Position numbers and translations under genes: made by a program
NCBI GenBank assembly: GCA_024643785.1
Contig: JAHEMI010000015.1
Location: 1-36,924, forward strand
DNA from: Burkholderiaceae bacterium
GTDB lineage: Bacteria; Pseudomonadota; Gammaproteobacteria; Burkholderiales; Burkholderiaceae_E
Length of the DNA: 36,924 nucleotides
Direction: 5' to 3'
Part shown: positions 19,551 through 28,580 of the stretch, piece by piece
Layout: every line of letters begins with the position of its first letter
Numbering within the stretch: the first letter of the stretch is position 1
The notes under the pieces: generated by a model
What the model was told of the DNA's origin: nothing
Databases searched by the model: none
The model's input: the letters and a program-made list of their open reading frames with translations, nothing else

Positions 19551-20486
19551 ATGTTATCCGGTGGACTGACTGTTTCGCTGATTGTGCTGGTGCTGGCGAT
19601 CGTCTTCATAACCCAGGCCATGAAGGTGGTTCCGCAACAGCAGGCACTGATCGTCGAACGCCTGGGCAAGTACCACCGTACCCTGGCCCCGGGCCTGAGC
19701 ATGATCGTTCCCTTCGTCGACCGGGTAGCGTATCGCCACTCGCTCAAGGAAATTCCCTGGGATGTTCCGAGCCAGGTCTGTATCACCCGGGACAACACCC
19801 AGCTGACGGTCGACGGCGTTCTCTATTTCCAGGTCACCGAGCCGGCACTGGCCTCGTACGGTTCGAGCAATTACGTGCTCGCGATCACGCAGCTCGCCCA
19901 GACCACCATGCGCTCGGTTATCGGCAAACTCGAACTGGACCGTACCTTCGAGGAGCGCGAGATGATCAACGCGAGCGTGGTCGCCGCGCTCGACGAGGCC
20001 GCGGTCACCTGGGGAGTCAAGGTGCTGCGTTACGAGATCAAGGATCTGACGCCGCCCAACGAAATCCTGCGCTCGATGCAGGCGCAGATCACCGCCGAGC
20101 GCGAGAAGCGCGCCCGGATCGCCGAATCCGAGGGCCGCAAGCAGGAGCAGATCAACCTGGCAACCGGTGATCGCGAGGCGTTCATAGCCCGCTCCGAAGG
20201 CGAGCGCCAGGCCGAGGTCAACCGCGCTATGGGCGAGGCCGCTGCCATCCAGGCCGTGGCCGAAGCCACCGCCAATGCCATCGAGCGCATTGGCGCGGCC
20301 GTCCAGAACCCGGGCGGGATGGAGGCGCTGAACCTGAAAGTGGCCGAGAAGTACATCAGCGCGTTCTCCGACATGGCCAAGGAGAACAACACCATGATCG
20401 TCCCGGCCAACCTGGCCGACGCATCATCCTTGGTGGCGGCGGCGATGTCGGTGGTGAGGGCCGTGCCGGTGAAATCCGGGGCCTAG
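19551..20486 (+). CDS. qmcA: SPFH/Band 7 stomatin-like membrane protein (QmcA family)
   Basis: Inner-membrane stomatin/prohibitin homologue of 311 residues. One N-terminal membrane segment (about 6-25) is followed by the SPFH domain opening VVPQQQALIVERLGKYHRTLAPGL and the DRVAYRHSLKE segment. A long Ala/Glu/Arg-rich coiled coil (about 180-245) precedes the C-terminal conserved stretch AEKYISAFSDMAKENNTMIVPAN. Length and motifs match E. coli QmcA (YbbK). AAGGAGAG sits just upstream of ATG 19551. Paired with the NfeD gene in the conserved order. Members scaffold FtsH-type protease complexes or lipid microdomains in other bacteria. Confidence 0.93.
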   Translation: MLSGGLTVSLIVLVLAIVFITQAMKVVPQQQALIVERLGKYHRTLAPGLSMIVPFVDRVAYRHSLKEIPWDVPSQVCITRDNTQLTVDGVLYFQVTEPALASYGSSNYVLAITQLAQTTMRSVIGKLELDRTFEEREMINASVVAALDEAAVTWGVKVLRYEIKDLTPPNEILRSMQAQITAEREKRARIAESEGRKQEQINLATGDREAFIARSEGERQAEVNRAMGEAAAIQAVAEATANAIERIGAAVQNPGGMEALNLKVAEKYISAFSDMAKENNTMIVPANLADASSLVAAAMSVVRAVPVKSGA

Positions 20487-20502
20487 CCTGGTTGTGGCCG
20501 CA

Positions 20503-20527
20503 CGGGCAGCCGGGCGCGCTGCCCGGC
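20503..20527. terminator. Hairpin between convergent qmcA and smpB
   Basis: GCCGGGC (20509-20515), a 5-base loop, GCCCGGC (20521-20527); CGGGCAG/CTGCCCG (20503-20509, 20519-20525) is an alternative pairing. It is GC-rich but has no T run on either strand, so rho-independent action is doubtful. Confidence 0.4.
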
Positions 20528-20537
20528 GCGGCAGTTC

Positions 20538-20990
20538 TCAGGCCCGGCGCCGCTCCTTGAGCGCCCGCGAGCTTTCCATGTCCCACTCGCGCTCGCGCTC
20601 GCTGGCCCGCTTGTCGTACTGCTTCTTGCCCTTGGCCAGGCCGATTTCCAGCTTGATCTTGCCGCCCTTGAGGTGCAGGTTGAGTGGCACCAGGGTATAG
20701 CCGGCACGCTCAACCTTGCCGATCAGCTTGTTGATCTCGCGGGCGTGCATCAGCAGCTTGCGGGTGCGCACCGGGTCGGTGGTGACGTGCGTCGCCGCCA
20801 CGGCCAACGGCGTGATGTGGGCTCCGAAAAGGAACAACTCGCCGTCGCGCACGATCACGTAGGCTTCCTTGATCTGCGCCCGCCCGGCCCGGATGGCCTT
20901 CACCTCCCAGCCCTCGAGTACCAAACCGGCCTCGAAGCGCTCCTCGATGAAGTAATCGTGCGTTGCCTTTTTGTTCTGAACGATAGTCAT
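20538..20990 (-). CDS. smpB: SmpB, tmRNA-binding protein
   Basis: Partner of tmRNA in trans-translation, rescuing stalled ribosomes. The 150-residue protein starts at ATG 20990 ([17 protein letters not shown]). The open frame extends 20 codons further to 21050 but crosses the ratA start and lacks SmpB-like sequence. Hallmarks are the [21 protein letters not shown] and [15 protein letters not shown] segments, then [28 protein letters not shown] and a basic C-terminal tail ending in Arg residues. No ssrA gene is visible nearby. It is divergent from ratA, a frequent arrangement in betaproteobacteria. Confidence 0.97.
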   Translation of the reverse strand: MTIVQNKKATHDYFIEERFEAGLVLEGWEVKAIRAGRAQIKEAYVIVRDGELFLFGAHITPLAVAATHVTTDPVRTRKLLMHAREINKLIGKVERAGYTLVPLNLHLKGGKIKLEIGLAKGKKQYDKRASEREREWDMESSRALKERRRA

Positions 20991-21006
20991 GGCTACAATC
21001 GGGCCG

Positions 21007-21035
21007 ATTCTATCAGTCCGTTGACAGCGTGCCAG
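21007..21035 (-). promoter_or_regulatory. Candidate smpB promoter
   Basis: On the minus strand CTGGCA (complement of 21030-21035), a 17-base spacer and TAGAAT (complement of 21007-21012), ending 16 bases before the smpB ATG. The -35 region reaches into the start of ratA on the other strand. Confidence 0.4.
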
Positions 21036-21499
21036 CCATCCGTAAAACACTGCTCCTGCCCTTTGACGCGCGCCAGATGTTCGATCTGGTCGATCGTTGC
21101 GAGGACTATCCGCAATACCTTCCCTGGTGCGGCGGCGCCGAAATCGTGCGCGAGTCCGGGGAGGAACTGACCGCGACCCTGTTGATCGATTATCACGGCA
21201 TCAAGCGTTCCTTCACCACCCGCAACCGCCATCAGCAACCGACTCCCGCCACTGGCGGGGATCAGGGCCCTGGCGCGCCGGGACGAATCGACATCGTCCT
21301 CAAGGATGGTCCCTTTGCGCACCTCGAGGGCCATTGGCTGTTCGTGCCTCTGGCGCAGGGAGCCTGCAGGGTGGAGTTTTCGCTGGACTACGCCTTTGCC
21401 AGTGCGATGCTGGGAACGGTACTGGCACCGGTGTTCGGCAAGATCAGCGCCAATTTCGTCGACGCCTTTGTGAAGCGCGCCGAAGAAATCTACAGCTGA
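21029..21499 (+). CDS. ratA: RatA/Coq10-type SRPBCC (START-fold) protein
   Basis: Member of the RatA family, related to mitochondrial coenzyme Q-binding Coq10. E. coli RatA was described as a ribosome-association toxin, while Coq10 homologues bind ubiquinone. The 156-residue protein has the family opening [18 protein letters not shown], the [16 protein letters not shown] motif, FTTRN, KDGPF and the closing [16 protein letters not shown] 21029 is the only sensible start. Oddity: about 15 Gly/Pro/Gln-rich residues (about 69-84) sit between FTTRN and [10 protein letters not shown], where most family members have a short turn. Toxin function here is not implied; a quinone-related role is equally likely. 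Confidence 0.9.
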   Translation: MPAIRKTLLLPFDARQMFDLVDRCEDYPQYLPWCGGAEIVRESGEELTATLLIDYHGIKRSFTTRNRHQQPTPATGGDQGPGAPGRIDIVLKDGPFAHLEGHWLFVPLAQGACRVEFSLDYAFASAMLGTVLAPVFGKISANFVDAFVKRAEEIYS

Positions 21500-21512
21500 T
21501 CCGTGCCGCTGG

Positions 21513-22073
21513 TCAGGGCGCGGCGCAATCGTCCGCGATCGTCCGCTGGAGCTCGGCCACGCGCTGGGCGCGTTCCAGGTCACCGACGAAGCCCTGGACC
21601 CCGTTCTCGTTGACGGTCTTGACCCGTGCCCCGCTCTCGAGCGTTCGCAGGCTGGCGCGCATGTCGTCGCAGGCGCGGGCCTTCTTTTGCTCGTAGGCCG
21701 CCGCCTGTTCCTGCTTCTTCTGGGCCTGGGCCTGATCGGCTCGCCGCTGGTTGGATTCCATCGCGCGCTCGGCAATGGTCTTCCTTGCCGCGGGCGCTTT
21801 GGCCGCCGGCACCGTGGCATTCTCGGTTGCGGCGGCCGGGTCGGCGCCGGTTTCTGGCGCTGCACTCCCATTCTGGTGCAGTGGTTGTTCCGCCGCCTTT
21901 GGCTGGGTGATTTTGGGCTGGCGCAGGATCTGGCTCCGGCGCACTTCGGGGGGTGGTGGCTGATCCGAATAAACCATGTGCCCCTTGGCGTCACGCCACT
22001 GGTACGGCGCGGCCGCCGCTACCGAACCGAGCGCTGCGAGGGATAGTGCGAGGACGAGTGTGGTGGTCTTCAT
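21513..22073 (-). CDS. DUF4124-domain periplasmic protein
   Basis: Secreted protein of unknown function, 186 residues from ATG 22073. The same frame stays open far upstream, antisense to guaB, but the signal peptide (MKTTTLVLALSLAALGSVAA, cleaved near residue 21) fixes the start. The DUF4124 signature PYQWRDAKGHMVYSDQPPPPEV follows at once (about 23-44). A Pro/Ala-rich linker and a Gln/Lys/Arg-rich coiled coil (about 100-140) come next. The C-terminal part has three cysteine-containing or charged segments ending DDCAAP. DUF4124 proteins next to guaB are common in betaproteobacteria. Convergent with ratA (13 bases between stops) and divergent from guaB. Confidence 0.87.
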   Translation of the reverse strand: MKTTTLVLALSLAALGSVAAAAPYQWRDAKGHMVYSDQPPPPEVRRSQILRQPKITQPKAAEQPLHQNGSAAPETGADPAAATENATVPAAKAPAARKTIAERAMESNQRRADQAQAQKKQEQAAAYEQKKARACDDMRASLRTLESGARVKTVNENGVQGFVGDLERAQRVAELQRTIADDCAAP

Positions 22074-22205
22074 CGTGCCGATTGTGACTGAGGCTGGGTT
22101 GGCCGGATTGTCTCCCGGCACCAGGGGAACCGGTCCCGCGATCCGATGGGGGGAGGCTGGTGCACGCCGTATGGTATGCGCGAGCCCGGCCACTGGCCCC
22201 TTGGC

Positions 22206-22211
22206 TATAAT
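22206..22211 (+). promoter_or_regulatory. guaB promoter -10 element
   Basis: Exact TATAAT, 24 bases before the guaB ATG, in an otherwise GC-rich gap (22074-22235). No good -35 sequence stands at 16-18 bases upstream, so an activator or an atypical -35 may be involved. The G-rich stretch GGGGGTGG (22225-22232) serves as ribosome site. Confidence 0.6.
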
Positions 22212-22235
22212 GCCACTTTGCGTCGGGGGTGGTTT

Positions 22236-23699
22236 ATGCAATTGGCAAAGATGGCATTGACGTTTGACGACGTCCTGCTGGTACCGGCGTTTTCGGACAT
22301 TCTCCCGCGCGACGTCTCGCTCAAGACCCGTCTGTCGCGCAACATTTCCCTTGGGATCCCGCTGGTCTCGGCGGCGATGGACACCGTGACCGAGGCCGAA
22401 CTGGCGATTGCCATTGCCCAGGAAGGCGGTTTCGGCGTCGTCCACAAGAACCTCTCGCCCGAGCGCCAGGCGGCCGAGGTCGCCAAGGTCAAGCGTTACG
22501 AAACCGGAATCCTGCGCGACCCGATCACGGTTTCCCCGGACATGAAGATCCGGGACGTCATAGCGCTGACGCGTCAGCACAGGATTTCCGGTTTCCCGGT
22601 GCTTGCTCCCGACGGTACCGTCGCCGGGATCGTGACCAATCGCGATCTGCGGTTCGAGACCAGGCTCGAGGAGCCGGTGCGCAACATCATGACGCCCCGC
22701 GAGCGCCTGGTTACGGTTCTCGAGGGTGCGACACCCGAGGACGGACAGACGCTGATGCACGAGCATCGGCTCGAGCGCGTGCTGATCGTCGACAAGGGAT
22801 TCCAGCTGCGCGGCCTGATGACGGTGAAGGACATCGTCAAGGCCACCGAGCATCCCAATGCGGCCAAGGACTCCCAGGGCAAATTGCGCGTCGGCGCTGC
22901 GGTCGGCGTCGCTGGTGACACCGACGAGCGCGTCGAGCGTCTGGCACGCGCTGGCGTCGACGCTCTGATCGTCGATACCGCCCACGGGCACACGATCGGC
23001 GTGCTGGACCGGGTCCGCTGGATCAAGGCCAACTTCCCTGACATCGACGTGATCGGCGGCAATATCGCCACGGCGGCGGCAGCGCGGGCCATGATCGAGG
23101 CCGGTGCCGACGCGGTCAAGGTCGGGATTGGCCCCGGTTCGATATGCACCACGCGCATCGTCGCCGGCGTCGGCGTGCCGCAGATCTCGGCCATCGAGGA
23201 CGTCGCCAAGGGGCTGGCGGGATCCGGCGTGCCGATGATCGCCGATGGCGGGGTGCGCTATTCCGGTGACGTTGCCAAGGCGATAGCCGCGGGCGCGGAC
23301 TCGGTAATGCTGGGTTCGATGTTCGCGGGCACCGAGGAGGCACCTGGGGAGGTGATCCTCTACCAGGGGCGTTCTTACAAGAGCTATCGCGGCATGGGTT
23401 CGCTGGGCGCGATGAGTGATGGCGCCGCCGACCGCTACTTCCAGGACTCGACGGCCAATATCGACAAGCTGGTGCCCGAAGGCATCGAGGGTCGCGTGCC
23501 GTACAAAGGGTCGGTAATCGCGATCATCTACCAGCTCTGCGGCGGCGTGCGCGCCAGCATGGGCTACTGCGGCTGCGGTTCGATCGAACAGATGCGCGAG
23601 CGCGCGCAATTCGTGCAGATCTCCGCGGCGGGCATTCGCGAATCCCACGTCCACGACGTGCAGATCACGAAGGAAGCACCCAATTACCACATCGAATAG
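22236..23699 (+). CDS. guaB: IMP dehydrogenase
   Basis: Oxidises IMP to XMP with NAD+, the committed step to GMP. ATG 22236 gives 487 residues beginning [20 protein letters not shown], matching the family length and start; an earlier in-frame ATG at 22146 adds only unrelated sequence. The barrel domain is interrupted by two CBS domains (about 92-200; [36 protein letters not shown]). The active-site loop GPGSICTTR has the catalytic C304. The flap region with GVPYKGSV-like sequence and the C-terminal GYCGC stretch are present. guaA follows 15 bases downstream, giving a guaBA operon. Confidence 0.98.
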   Translation: MQLAKMALTFDDVLLVPAFSDILPRDVSLKTRLSRNISLGIPLVSAAMDTVTEAELAIAIAQEGGFGVVHKNLSPERQAAEVAKVKRYETGILRDPITVSPDMKIRDVIALTRQHRISGFPVLAPDGTVAGIVTNRDLRFETRLEEPVRNIMTPRERLVTVLEGATPEDGQTLMHEHRLERVLIVDKGFQLRGLMTVKDIVKATEHPNAAKDSQGKLRVGAAVGVAGDTDERVERLARAGVDALIVDTAHGHTIGVLDRVRWIKANFPDIDVIGGNIATAAAARAMIEAGADAVKVGIGPGSICTTRIVAGVGVPQISAIEDVAKGLAGSGVPMIADGGVRYSGDVAKAIAAGADSVMLGSMFAGTEEAPGEVILYQGRSYKSYRGMGSLGAMSDGAADRYFQDSTANIDKLVPEGIEGRVPYKGSVIAIIYQLCGGVRASMGYCGCGSIEQMRERAQFVQISAAGIRESHVHDVQITKEAPNYHIE

Positions 23700-23714
23700 G
23701 CGGCCACACCTGCC

Positions 23715-25307
23715 ATGCACGACAAGATCCTGATTGTCGATTTCGGCTCGCAGGTGACGCAGCTCATCGCGCGCCGGGTCCGGGAACTCCACGTCTATTG
23801 CGAGATTCACCCCTTCGACGATTGCGTCCCGACGCTCGAGTCCTGGCTGGCCGAAGGATCGCTGCGGGGTGTGATTCTTTCGGGCGGTCCGGATACAGTT
23901 ACCGACGATCAGACGCCGCGCATAGCGCCGCGCGTGCTGGAATCCGGTGCGCCGCTGCTGGGCATCTGCTACGGCATGCAGGCGATGGCCGTGCAGCTCG
24001 GCGGAACCGTGGCGGCCGGCGACGTGCGCGAGTTCGGCCATGCCCAGGTGCGGGCGCATGGACACACCAGGCTGCTCGATGGCATCGAGGACTTCAGGAC
24101 GCCCGAAGGCCACGCCATCCTGGACGTCTGGATGAGCCACGGCGACAAGGTCGCCGCGATGCCGGAGGGCTTCCGCCTGATGGCCGCCACGGCGAGCTGT
24201 CCGATCGCCGGAATTGCCGATGACGAACGCAGCTACTACGGCGTCCAGTGGCACCCTGAGGTCACCCACACCCGCCAGGGCAAGGCGATGTACGAGCGCT
24301 TCGTGCTCGGAATCTGTGGCGCCCGGCCGGACTGGACCATGCCCGGTTTTGTCGATGAAGCGGTGGCGAAGATTCGCGCCCAGGTTGATGGCGAGCACGT
24401 GATCCTGGGGCTCTCGGGCGGGGTGGACTCATCGGTGGCAGCCGCCCTGATCCACCGTGCGATCGGCGAGCGCCTGACCTGCGTGTTCGTTGACCACGGG
24501 CTGCTGCGCCAGGGGGAGGCCGAGCAGGTGATGGAGACGTTCGACCGCAACATGGGCCTGAACGTCATTCATGTCGACGCCGCCGAGGACTTCCTCGGGA
24601 AGCTCAGCGGAATCAGCGACCCGGAGGCCAAGCGCAAGATCATTGGGCGCGAGTTTGTCGAGGTCTTCCAGCGCGAGGCGGCCAGAATTGCCGATGCCAA
24701 GTGGCTCGCGCAGGGGACGATCTATCCCGACGTCATCGAGTCCGCCGGCGCCAAGAGCAAGAAGGCACACAGCATCAAGTCCCACCACAACGTCGGCGGC
24801 TTGCCGGAGACACTTCATCTCAAGCTGCTCGAGCCGCTCCGCGACCTGTTCAAGGACGAGGTTCGCGAACTCGGTGTCGCCCTGGGGCTGCCGCGCGAGA
24901 TGGTCTACCGGCATCCATTTCCGGGGCCGGGGCTGGGCGTGCGCATCCTCGGCGAAGTTCGAGCCGAGTTCGCGCGCATGCTGCGCCAGGCCGACGCCAT
25001 CTTCATCGAGGAATTGCGGGGCACCAAGGATCTCGACGGCGAGAACTGGTATGACAAGACTGCCCAGGCGTTCGCGGTGTTCCTGCCGGTGAAGTCGGTC
25101 GGGGTGATGGGCGACGGCCGCACCTACGAGTACGTCGTCGCGCTGCGCGCAGTCCAGACCCAGGATTTCATGACCGCCCATTGGGCCCATCTGCCCCACG
25201 AACTGCTGGCGCGAGTGTCCAACCGCATCATCAACGAGGTCCGCGGGGTAAATCGGGTGGTCTACGATATCTCCGGCAAGCCGCCTGCGACGATCGAGTG
25301 GGAGTGA
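23715..25307 (+). CDS. guaA: GMP synthase (glutamine-hydrolysing)
   Basis: Aminates XMP to GMP using glutamine and ATP. The 530-residue protein has an N-terminal class I glutamine amidotransferase domain with nucleophile C85 in GICYGMQ and the His/Glu partners in [11 protein letters not shown]. The ATP pyrophosphatase domain has the P-loop [10 protein letters not shown] (about 229-238). The C-terminal dimerisation domain has [15 protein letters not shown] and ends in PATIEWE, the conserved C-terminus. It is co-directional with guaB and 15 bases downstream, so both GMP steps share an operon. No clear terminator follows, though GCGGCC plus five T (25397-25407) could pair with GGCCGC at 25333-25338. 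Confidence 0.98.
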   Translation: MHDKILIVDFGSQVTQLIARRVRELHVYCEIHPFDDCVPTLESWLAEGSLRGVILSGGPDTVTDDQTPRIAPRVLESGAPLLGICYGMQAMAVQLGGTVAAGDVREFGHAQVRAHGHTRLLDGIEDFRTPEGHAILDVWMSHGDKVAAMPEGFRLMAATASCPIAGIADDERSYYGVQWHPEVTHTRQGKAMYERFVLGICGARPDWTMPGFVDEAVAKIRAQVDGEHVILGLSGGVDSSVAAALIHRAIGERLTCVFVDHGLLRQGEAEQVMETFDRNMGLNVIHVDAAEDFLGKLSGISDPEAKRKIIGREFVEVFQREAARIADAKWLAQGTIYPDVIESAGAKSKKAHSIKSHHNVGGLPETLHLKLLEPLRDLFKDEVRELGVALGLPREMVYRHPFPGPGLGVRILGEVRAEFARMLRQADAIFIEELRGTKDLDGENWYDKTAQAFAVFLPVKSVGVMGDGRTYEYVVALRAVQTQDFMTAHWAHLPHELLARVSNRIINEVRGVNRVVYDISGKPPATIEWE

Positions 25308-25527
25308 GCGGATCTGGTGCTGATTAAGTATGGGCCGCAGTGATTGCGCACAGCCTGGACGGGCTTGCCGGATCTCGTTCGTTGGCGTCGATCAGAGCGG
25401 CCTTTTTGACCAATTCTCGGGCTGGTGATACCGTCCTGCCTGGCAAAGAAGAACCTTTAATTTCCCATTAACCAGAATTTCTTGCGCGCCGACACCCGGG
25501 GCGTATCGAAGCCAAGCTGGAGTTCCC

Positions 25528-26037
25528 ATGTTCACCAGAGTAGAAATTTCCAAACTGACGCTGATGGATGCCCTCGATCTGGCCAGTCTGATCGAGGTCG
25601 AAGCGTGTCAGCGCTACGAACTGTTCGCCGCCCAACTCGGGAACCGTGGCCCGTTCGACGCCTCGGCGGTGTTCCGCTCGATGGCAATAAACGAGAAAAA
25701 GCACGGCGATCAACTGGCCGAGCGCAGGCGGGCGCTGTTTGGTGAAGCGCCGGCAAGAGTCAAGCTCGACGACGTTTTCGATATTGAAGCCCCCGACGTT
25801 GGCGCGCCGACCTGGAACATGTCGACGCTCAAGGCGCTCCAGCTCGCACTGGCCTCCGAGCGCAAGGCGTTCGAGTTCTACGACGATGCACTCCCAGGCG
25901 TCAGCCAGCCTGATGTCAAGGCGCTGTTCCGGGAGTTGCGTGAGGAGGAGGGCGAACACATCCAGATGGTCGAAGCACTCATCGAGAAGCTGCCGCCTGA
26001 GGCTGCAATCGACCTGCAGGATGAGGACGAGGACTAG
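25528..26037 (+). CDS. Ferritin-like diiron protein (rubrerythrin-type, no rubredoxin domain)
   Basis: Four-helix-bundle diiron protein of 169 residues. All expected metal ligands are in place: E25 in helix 1, E56 and H59 (NEKKH) in helix 2, E111 in helix 3, E141 and H144 (EGEH) in helix 4. This is the ferritin/rubrerythrin pattern. The C-terminal rubredoxin CxxC module of true rubrerythrins is absent; the protein instead ends in a run of acidic residues. GGAG lies 8 bases before ATG 25528. The upstream gap has AT-rich tracts (about 25450-25480) unlike its GC-rich neighbours. Likely role is peroxide or iron handling under oxidative stress; substrate not known. Confidence 0.85.
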   Translation: MFTRVEISKLTLMDALDLASLIEVEACQRYELFAAQLGNRGPFDASAVFRSMAINEKKHGDQLAERRRALFGEAPARVKLDDVFDIEAPDVGAPTWNMSTLKALQLALASERKAFEFYDDALPGVSQPDVKALFRELREEEGEHIQMVEALIEKLPPEAAIDLQDEDED

Positions 26038-26470
26038 CGCAAGCTAGCTTCGAGCGCGCGGCGCTGGCGAGCGCTGCGCGCAATTTCAACAGTTGCCCCA
26101 GCAGCAGCGGCAGCACCTTGAAGGCCGCGATGACTCCCCAGCTCCGGGGGGCTAACGCCATGGACAATCGTTCGCCTGATAACGGGCGGGCATGTCCGTC
26201 ACCCCGGTTGACGCGACCCCCCGAATTGCCTCGGGGTGCGTGGCATGTAACCCCGATGAAATTAAGTATACGGCGCACTACCCGCAGCCGATCCGCTGTC
26301 CAGGGGCTCACTCGGACGCTTTTTGCTTCAGCGCAGCGCGAATGGCGAAGAGGAGCACAAGCGGGTTGGCGGGCGGAGCGCAATGGGTGACTGTGGGGCT
26401 GAAAGAGCGGATAATGTACGCTTAAGCAAATATGGCGACACCCTTGGATTTATGGAATGAGGAGATCACC
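26038..26470. other. 433-base intergenic region between the ferritin-like and Host_attach genes
   Basis: No convincing gene here. Visible elements are a short hairpin CCCCGA-N6-TCGGGG (26219-26236) without a T run, an AT-richer stretch near 26260-26275, and the promoter described separately at 26387-26415. On the minus strand a 60-codon frame (26161 down to 25979) begins with a hydrophobic segment (GVIAAFKVLPLLLGQLL) but runs into the antisense of the ferritin-like gene, so it is at most a remnant. Three other frames over 70 codons have unlikely compositions. Confidence 0.5.
26387..26415 (+). promoter_or_regulatory. Candidate promoter of the Host_attach-family gene
   Basis: GTGACT (26387-26392), 17-base spacer, GATAAT (26410-26415). 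Matches are 4/6 and 5/6 to sigma-70 consensus. It ends 55 bases before ATG 26471, with AAT-rich sequence between. Confidence 0.45.
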
Positions 26471-26908
26471 ATGGAACACAGCTGGATTCTTGCGGCCAAC
26501 AGCAGCCACGCGACCATCTTTACCGCTGATTCTCCAATCGCACCGCTGGTCGAGCTTGCCACCCTCGAGAACCCGGCGGCGCGCATGAAGGAGATGGATC
26601 TGGTCAGCGACCGCCCGGGAAGAACCTTCGACAGTTTCGGCGGTCAGCGTCACGCCAAGGCCACTGAAGTCGACCCCAAGGAGCAGGAGCAGATCCGGTT
26701 TGCCAAGACGATCGCCGATCGACTCGAGCGCGGACGTCTCGGGCATGAATTCGAGCACCTGGCGATCGTCGCCGCGCCGGATTTCCTGGGCGAGTTGCGG
26801 ACCCACATCGGGGCACCGCTCAAGGCCCTGGTTTCGTACGAGATCGACAAGGACTACACCGCGCTCAACGCGCGCGAACTGCGCACCCGGTTGCCCGAGC
26901 GCCTCTAG
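26471..26908 (+). CDS. Host_attach-family protein (PF10116-like)
   Basis: Small cytosolic protein of 145 residues, with no signal peptide or membrane segment. ATG 26471 has GAGGAG 7 bases upstream and is preferred to an in-frame ATG at 26432. Family features are the opening WILAANSSHATIF, the ENPAARMKEMDLVSDRPGRTFDSFGGQRHA central segment, FAKTIADRLE, then AIVAAPDFLGELR and SYEIDKDYTALNARELRTRL. The family name comes from a report on plant-host attachment in Agrobacterium; most members occur in non-pathogens and their molecular function is unsettled. It sits between two other small probable stress genes and has its own promoter candidate. Confidence 0.85.
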   Translation: MEHSWILAANSSHATIFTADSPIAPLVELATLENPAARMKEMDLVSDRPGRTFDSFGGQRHAKATEVDPKEQEQIRFAKTIADRLERGRLGHEFEHLAIVAAPDFLGELRTHIGAPLKALVSYEIDKDYTALNARELRTRLPERL

Positions 26909-26975
26909 GGGCGCGGGGCGCAAGCTCGGAGAGCTCAGTGCGCGGGTCGCGCAGCCAACCTACCGGAGGTGAACC

Positions 26976-27284
26976 ATGTCAACACGACGCGATCAGTACG
27001 TTGAACTGCTCAAGGCGCGGCTTGATCTCTGGAACGCGGAGATTGACCGGGTCGAGGAGCGAACCAAGGGCCTGCAGGCCGAAGCCAGGGCGGAACTGGA
27101 GCGCCAGGCGAGCGAATTGCGGCGCCACCGCGATGAAGCGATCGAGCGGGTGCGCCAGATCCAGCAAGCCCAGGAGGGCGCCTGGGAGGATCTCAAGGGC
27201 GGTGCCGAAAGGGCTTTTGCTGCGGTTGGCGACGCCTTCGAACATGCCCGCGCGCGCTTCAGGGACGAGCCGCCCCGCAGGTGA
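26976..27284 (+). CDS. Short coiled-coil protein, sll1863-like stress protein
   Basis: A 102-residue, highly charged, all-helical protein with heptad-like spacing over most of its length (about 5-75). The opening YVELLKARLDLWNAEIDRVEERTK and later EGAWEDLKGGAERAF resemble the small proteins annotated as the sll1863 stress response family. No signal peptide or membrane helix. The ribosome site GGAGGTGA, 6 bases before ATG 26976, is one of the best in the window, suggesting high expression. It lies 67 bases after the Host_attach-family gene on the same strand and may be co-transcribed. Convergent with the flavoprotein gene downstream. Function unknown. Confidence 0.78.
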   Translation: MSTRRDQYVELLKARLDLWNAEIDRVEERTKGLQAEARAELERQASELRRHRDEAIERVRQIQQAQEGAWEDLKGGAERAFAAVGDAFEHARARFRDEPPRR

Positions 27285-27302
27285 TGGAATGCAGCGGCCC
27301 GG

Positions 27303-28502
27303 TCAAGCCACCTGACCAGCTGCGTGACCGCTCGCCCAGGCCCACTGGAAGTTAAAGCCGCCCAGTTGTCCGGTCACATCCACTACCTCGCCGACGAAGA
27401 ACAGTCCCGGCACCGTCTTGGCTTCCATGGTCTTGGAGGAGAGGCCGGCGGTGTCAACGCCGCCCAGCGTCACCTCGGCCTTGTTGTAGCCCAGAGTGCC
27501 CGACGGACGAACCTCCCAGCGGCGCAGGCCGTTGGCAATCGCGCGCAGTTCGGCGGCAGAAAATTCGTTGACTGGCCTGAGGGCATCGTTGGCAGCGCAC
27601 CAGTGCTGGCAGAAGCGCCGGGGCAGGAACTGCGCCAACAGATTGTCCAACTGGATGTGGCTGCCGTGCGCGGCCAGCAGCACCGCTGCGACATCGACTC
27701 CGGGAAGAAGATCGATCGCGATCGAATCGCCGCCCTTCCAGTAGGAGGAAATCTGCAGGATCGCCGGCCCTGACAGACCGCGGTGGGTAAAGAGCAGATT
27801 CTCGCGGAAGTGCTGTCCGTTACAGGAAACCTCGGCGTCGATGGAAATTCCCGACAGGTCGCCGAAGCGGGCCATGGTCTCGGGTGCGAACGCCAATGGC
27901 ACCAGGGCCGGAACCGGGGCGACGATCTTGAGACCGAACTGCTCGGCGATCCGGTAGCCAAATGGCGTCGCTCCAACCTTGGGTGCAGCCAGGCCACCGG
28001 TGGCGATCACGAGTGATTGCGCCCGCGCCCTGCCGCGGTCGGTGTCGACCACGAATTCATCGCCGGCGCGGCTGACCTGGCGCACGTTGCAAGGCATCTG
28101 CCACTGCACGTCGCCACGCTGGCATTCACTCTGGAGCATGGCGATGATCTGGCGCGCGCTGTCGCGGCAGAACAGCTGGCCCAGGGTCTTGTGCTCGTAG
28201 GCAATGCCATGGCGCTCGACCAGTGCGATGAAATCACGCGGTGTATAGCGCGCCAGTGCCGAGCGGCAGAAATGCGGATTCTGCGACAGGAAATGCTCTG
28301 GCGCGCAGTGCAGGTTGGTGAAGTTGCAGCGTCCACCGCCTGAAATCCGAATCTTCTCGCCGAGCTTTGCGCCGTGATCGATCAACAGCACCCGTCGGCC
28401 CCGCTGGCCGATTTGCGCGGCGCACATCATCCCGGCCGCGCCAGCCCCAATCACTATCGCGTCCCAGAGATCGGGGCAGCGTGGCGCGGTGTCGGAGTTC
28501 AT
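27303..28502 (-). CDS. HI0933/YhiN-family FAD-dependent oxidoreductase
   Basis: Putative flavoprotein of 399 residues. The N-terminal dinucleotide-binding motif is VIGAGAAGMMCA (G19-G24), followed by LGEKIRISGGGRCNFTN, the signature of this family. A later SLVIATGGLAAPKVGATPFGYRIAEQFG and the C-terminal VPGLFFVGEVVDVTGQLGGFNFQWAWASG close the FAD site. The length is typical of YhiN-like proteins. The physiological substrate is unknown in this family. ATG 28502 is divergent from the binding-protein gene at 28631; the 3' end is convergent with, and 18 bases from, the coiled-coil gene. It shows no direct link to the transport genes. Confidence 0.93.
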   Translation of the reverse strand: MNSDTAPRCPDLWDAIVIGAGAAGMMCAAQIGQRGRRVLLIDHGAKLGEKIRISGGGRCNFTNLHCAPEHFLSQNPHFCRSALARYTPRDFIALVERHGIAYEHKTLGQLFCRDSARQIIAMLQSECQRGDVQWQMPCNVRQVSRAGDEFVVDTDRGRARAQSLVIATGGLAAPKVGATPFGYRIAEQFGLKIVAPVPALVPLAFAPETMARFGDLSGISIDAEVSCNGQHFRENLLFTHRGLSGPAILQISSYWKGGDSIAIDLLPGVDVAAVLLAAHGSHIQLDNLLAQFLPRRFCQHWCAANDALRPVNEFSAAELRAIANGLRRWEVRPSGTLGYNKAEVTLGGVDTAGLSSKTMEAKTVPGLFFVGEVVDVTGQLGGFNFQWAWASGHAAGQVA

Positions 28503-28580
28503 GGCAGCTGATTTTAACTATCCCAAGTCATAGACAGGTGGCGCGACTGATGGCAGCATAAGGCGTCGTAAAGAATTCGG

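Noticed and set aside
21029-21499. smpB-ratA as a toxin-antitoxin pair
   Set aside because: RatA-type proteins have no antitoxin here; smpB is a standard trans-translation factor on the opposite strand and the pairing is ordinary gene order.
22074-24398. Very long minus-strand open frame (continuing upstream of the DUF4124 gene, 961 codons in all) antisense to guaB and the start of guaA
   Set aside because: It mirrors guaB codon positions, as expected in GC-rich DNA. The real DUF4124 gene starts at its signal peptide at 22073, and the upstream translation has no protein-like features.
26118-26425. Short plus-strand frames in the ferritin to Host_attach gap
   Set aside because: Compositions are unlike proteins (Arg/Pro/Thr-rich), ribosome sites are missing, and one overlaps the candidate promoter at 26387-26415.
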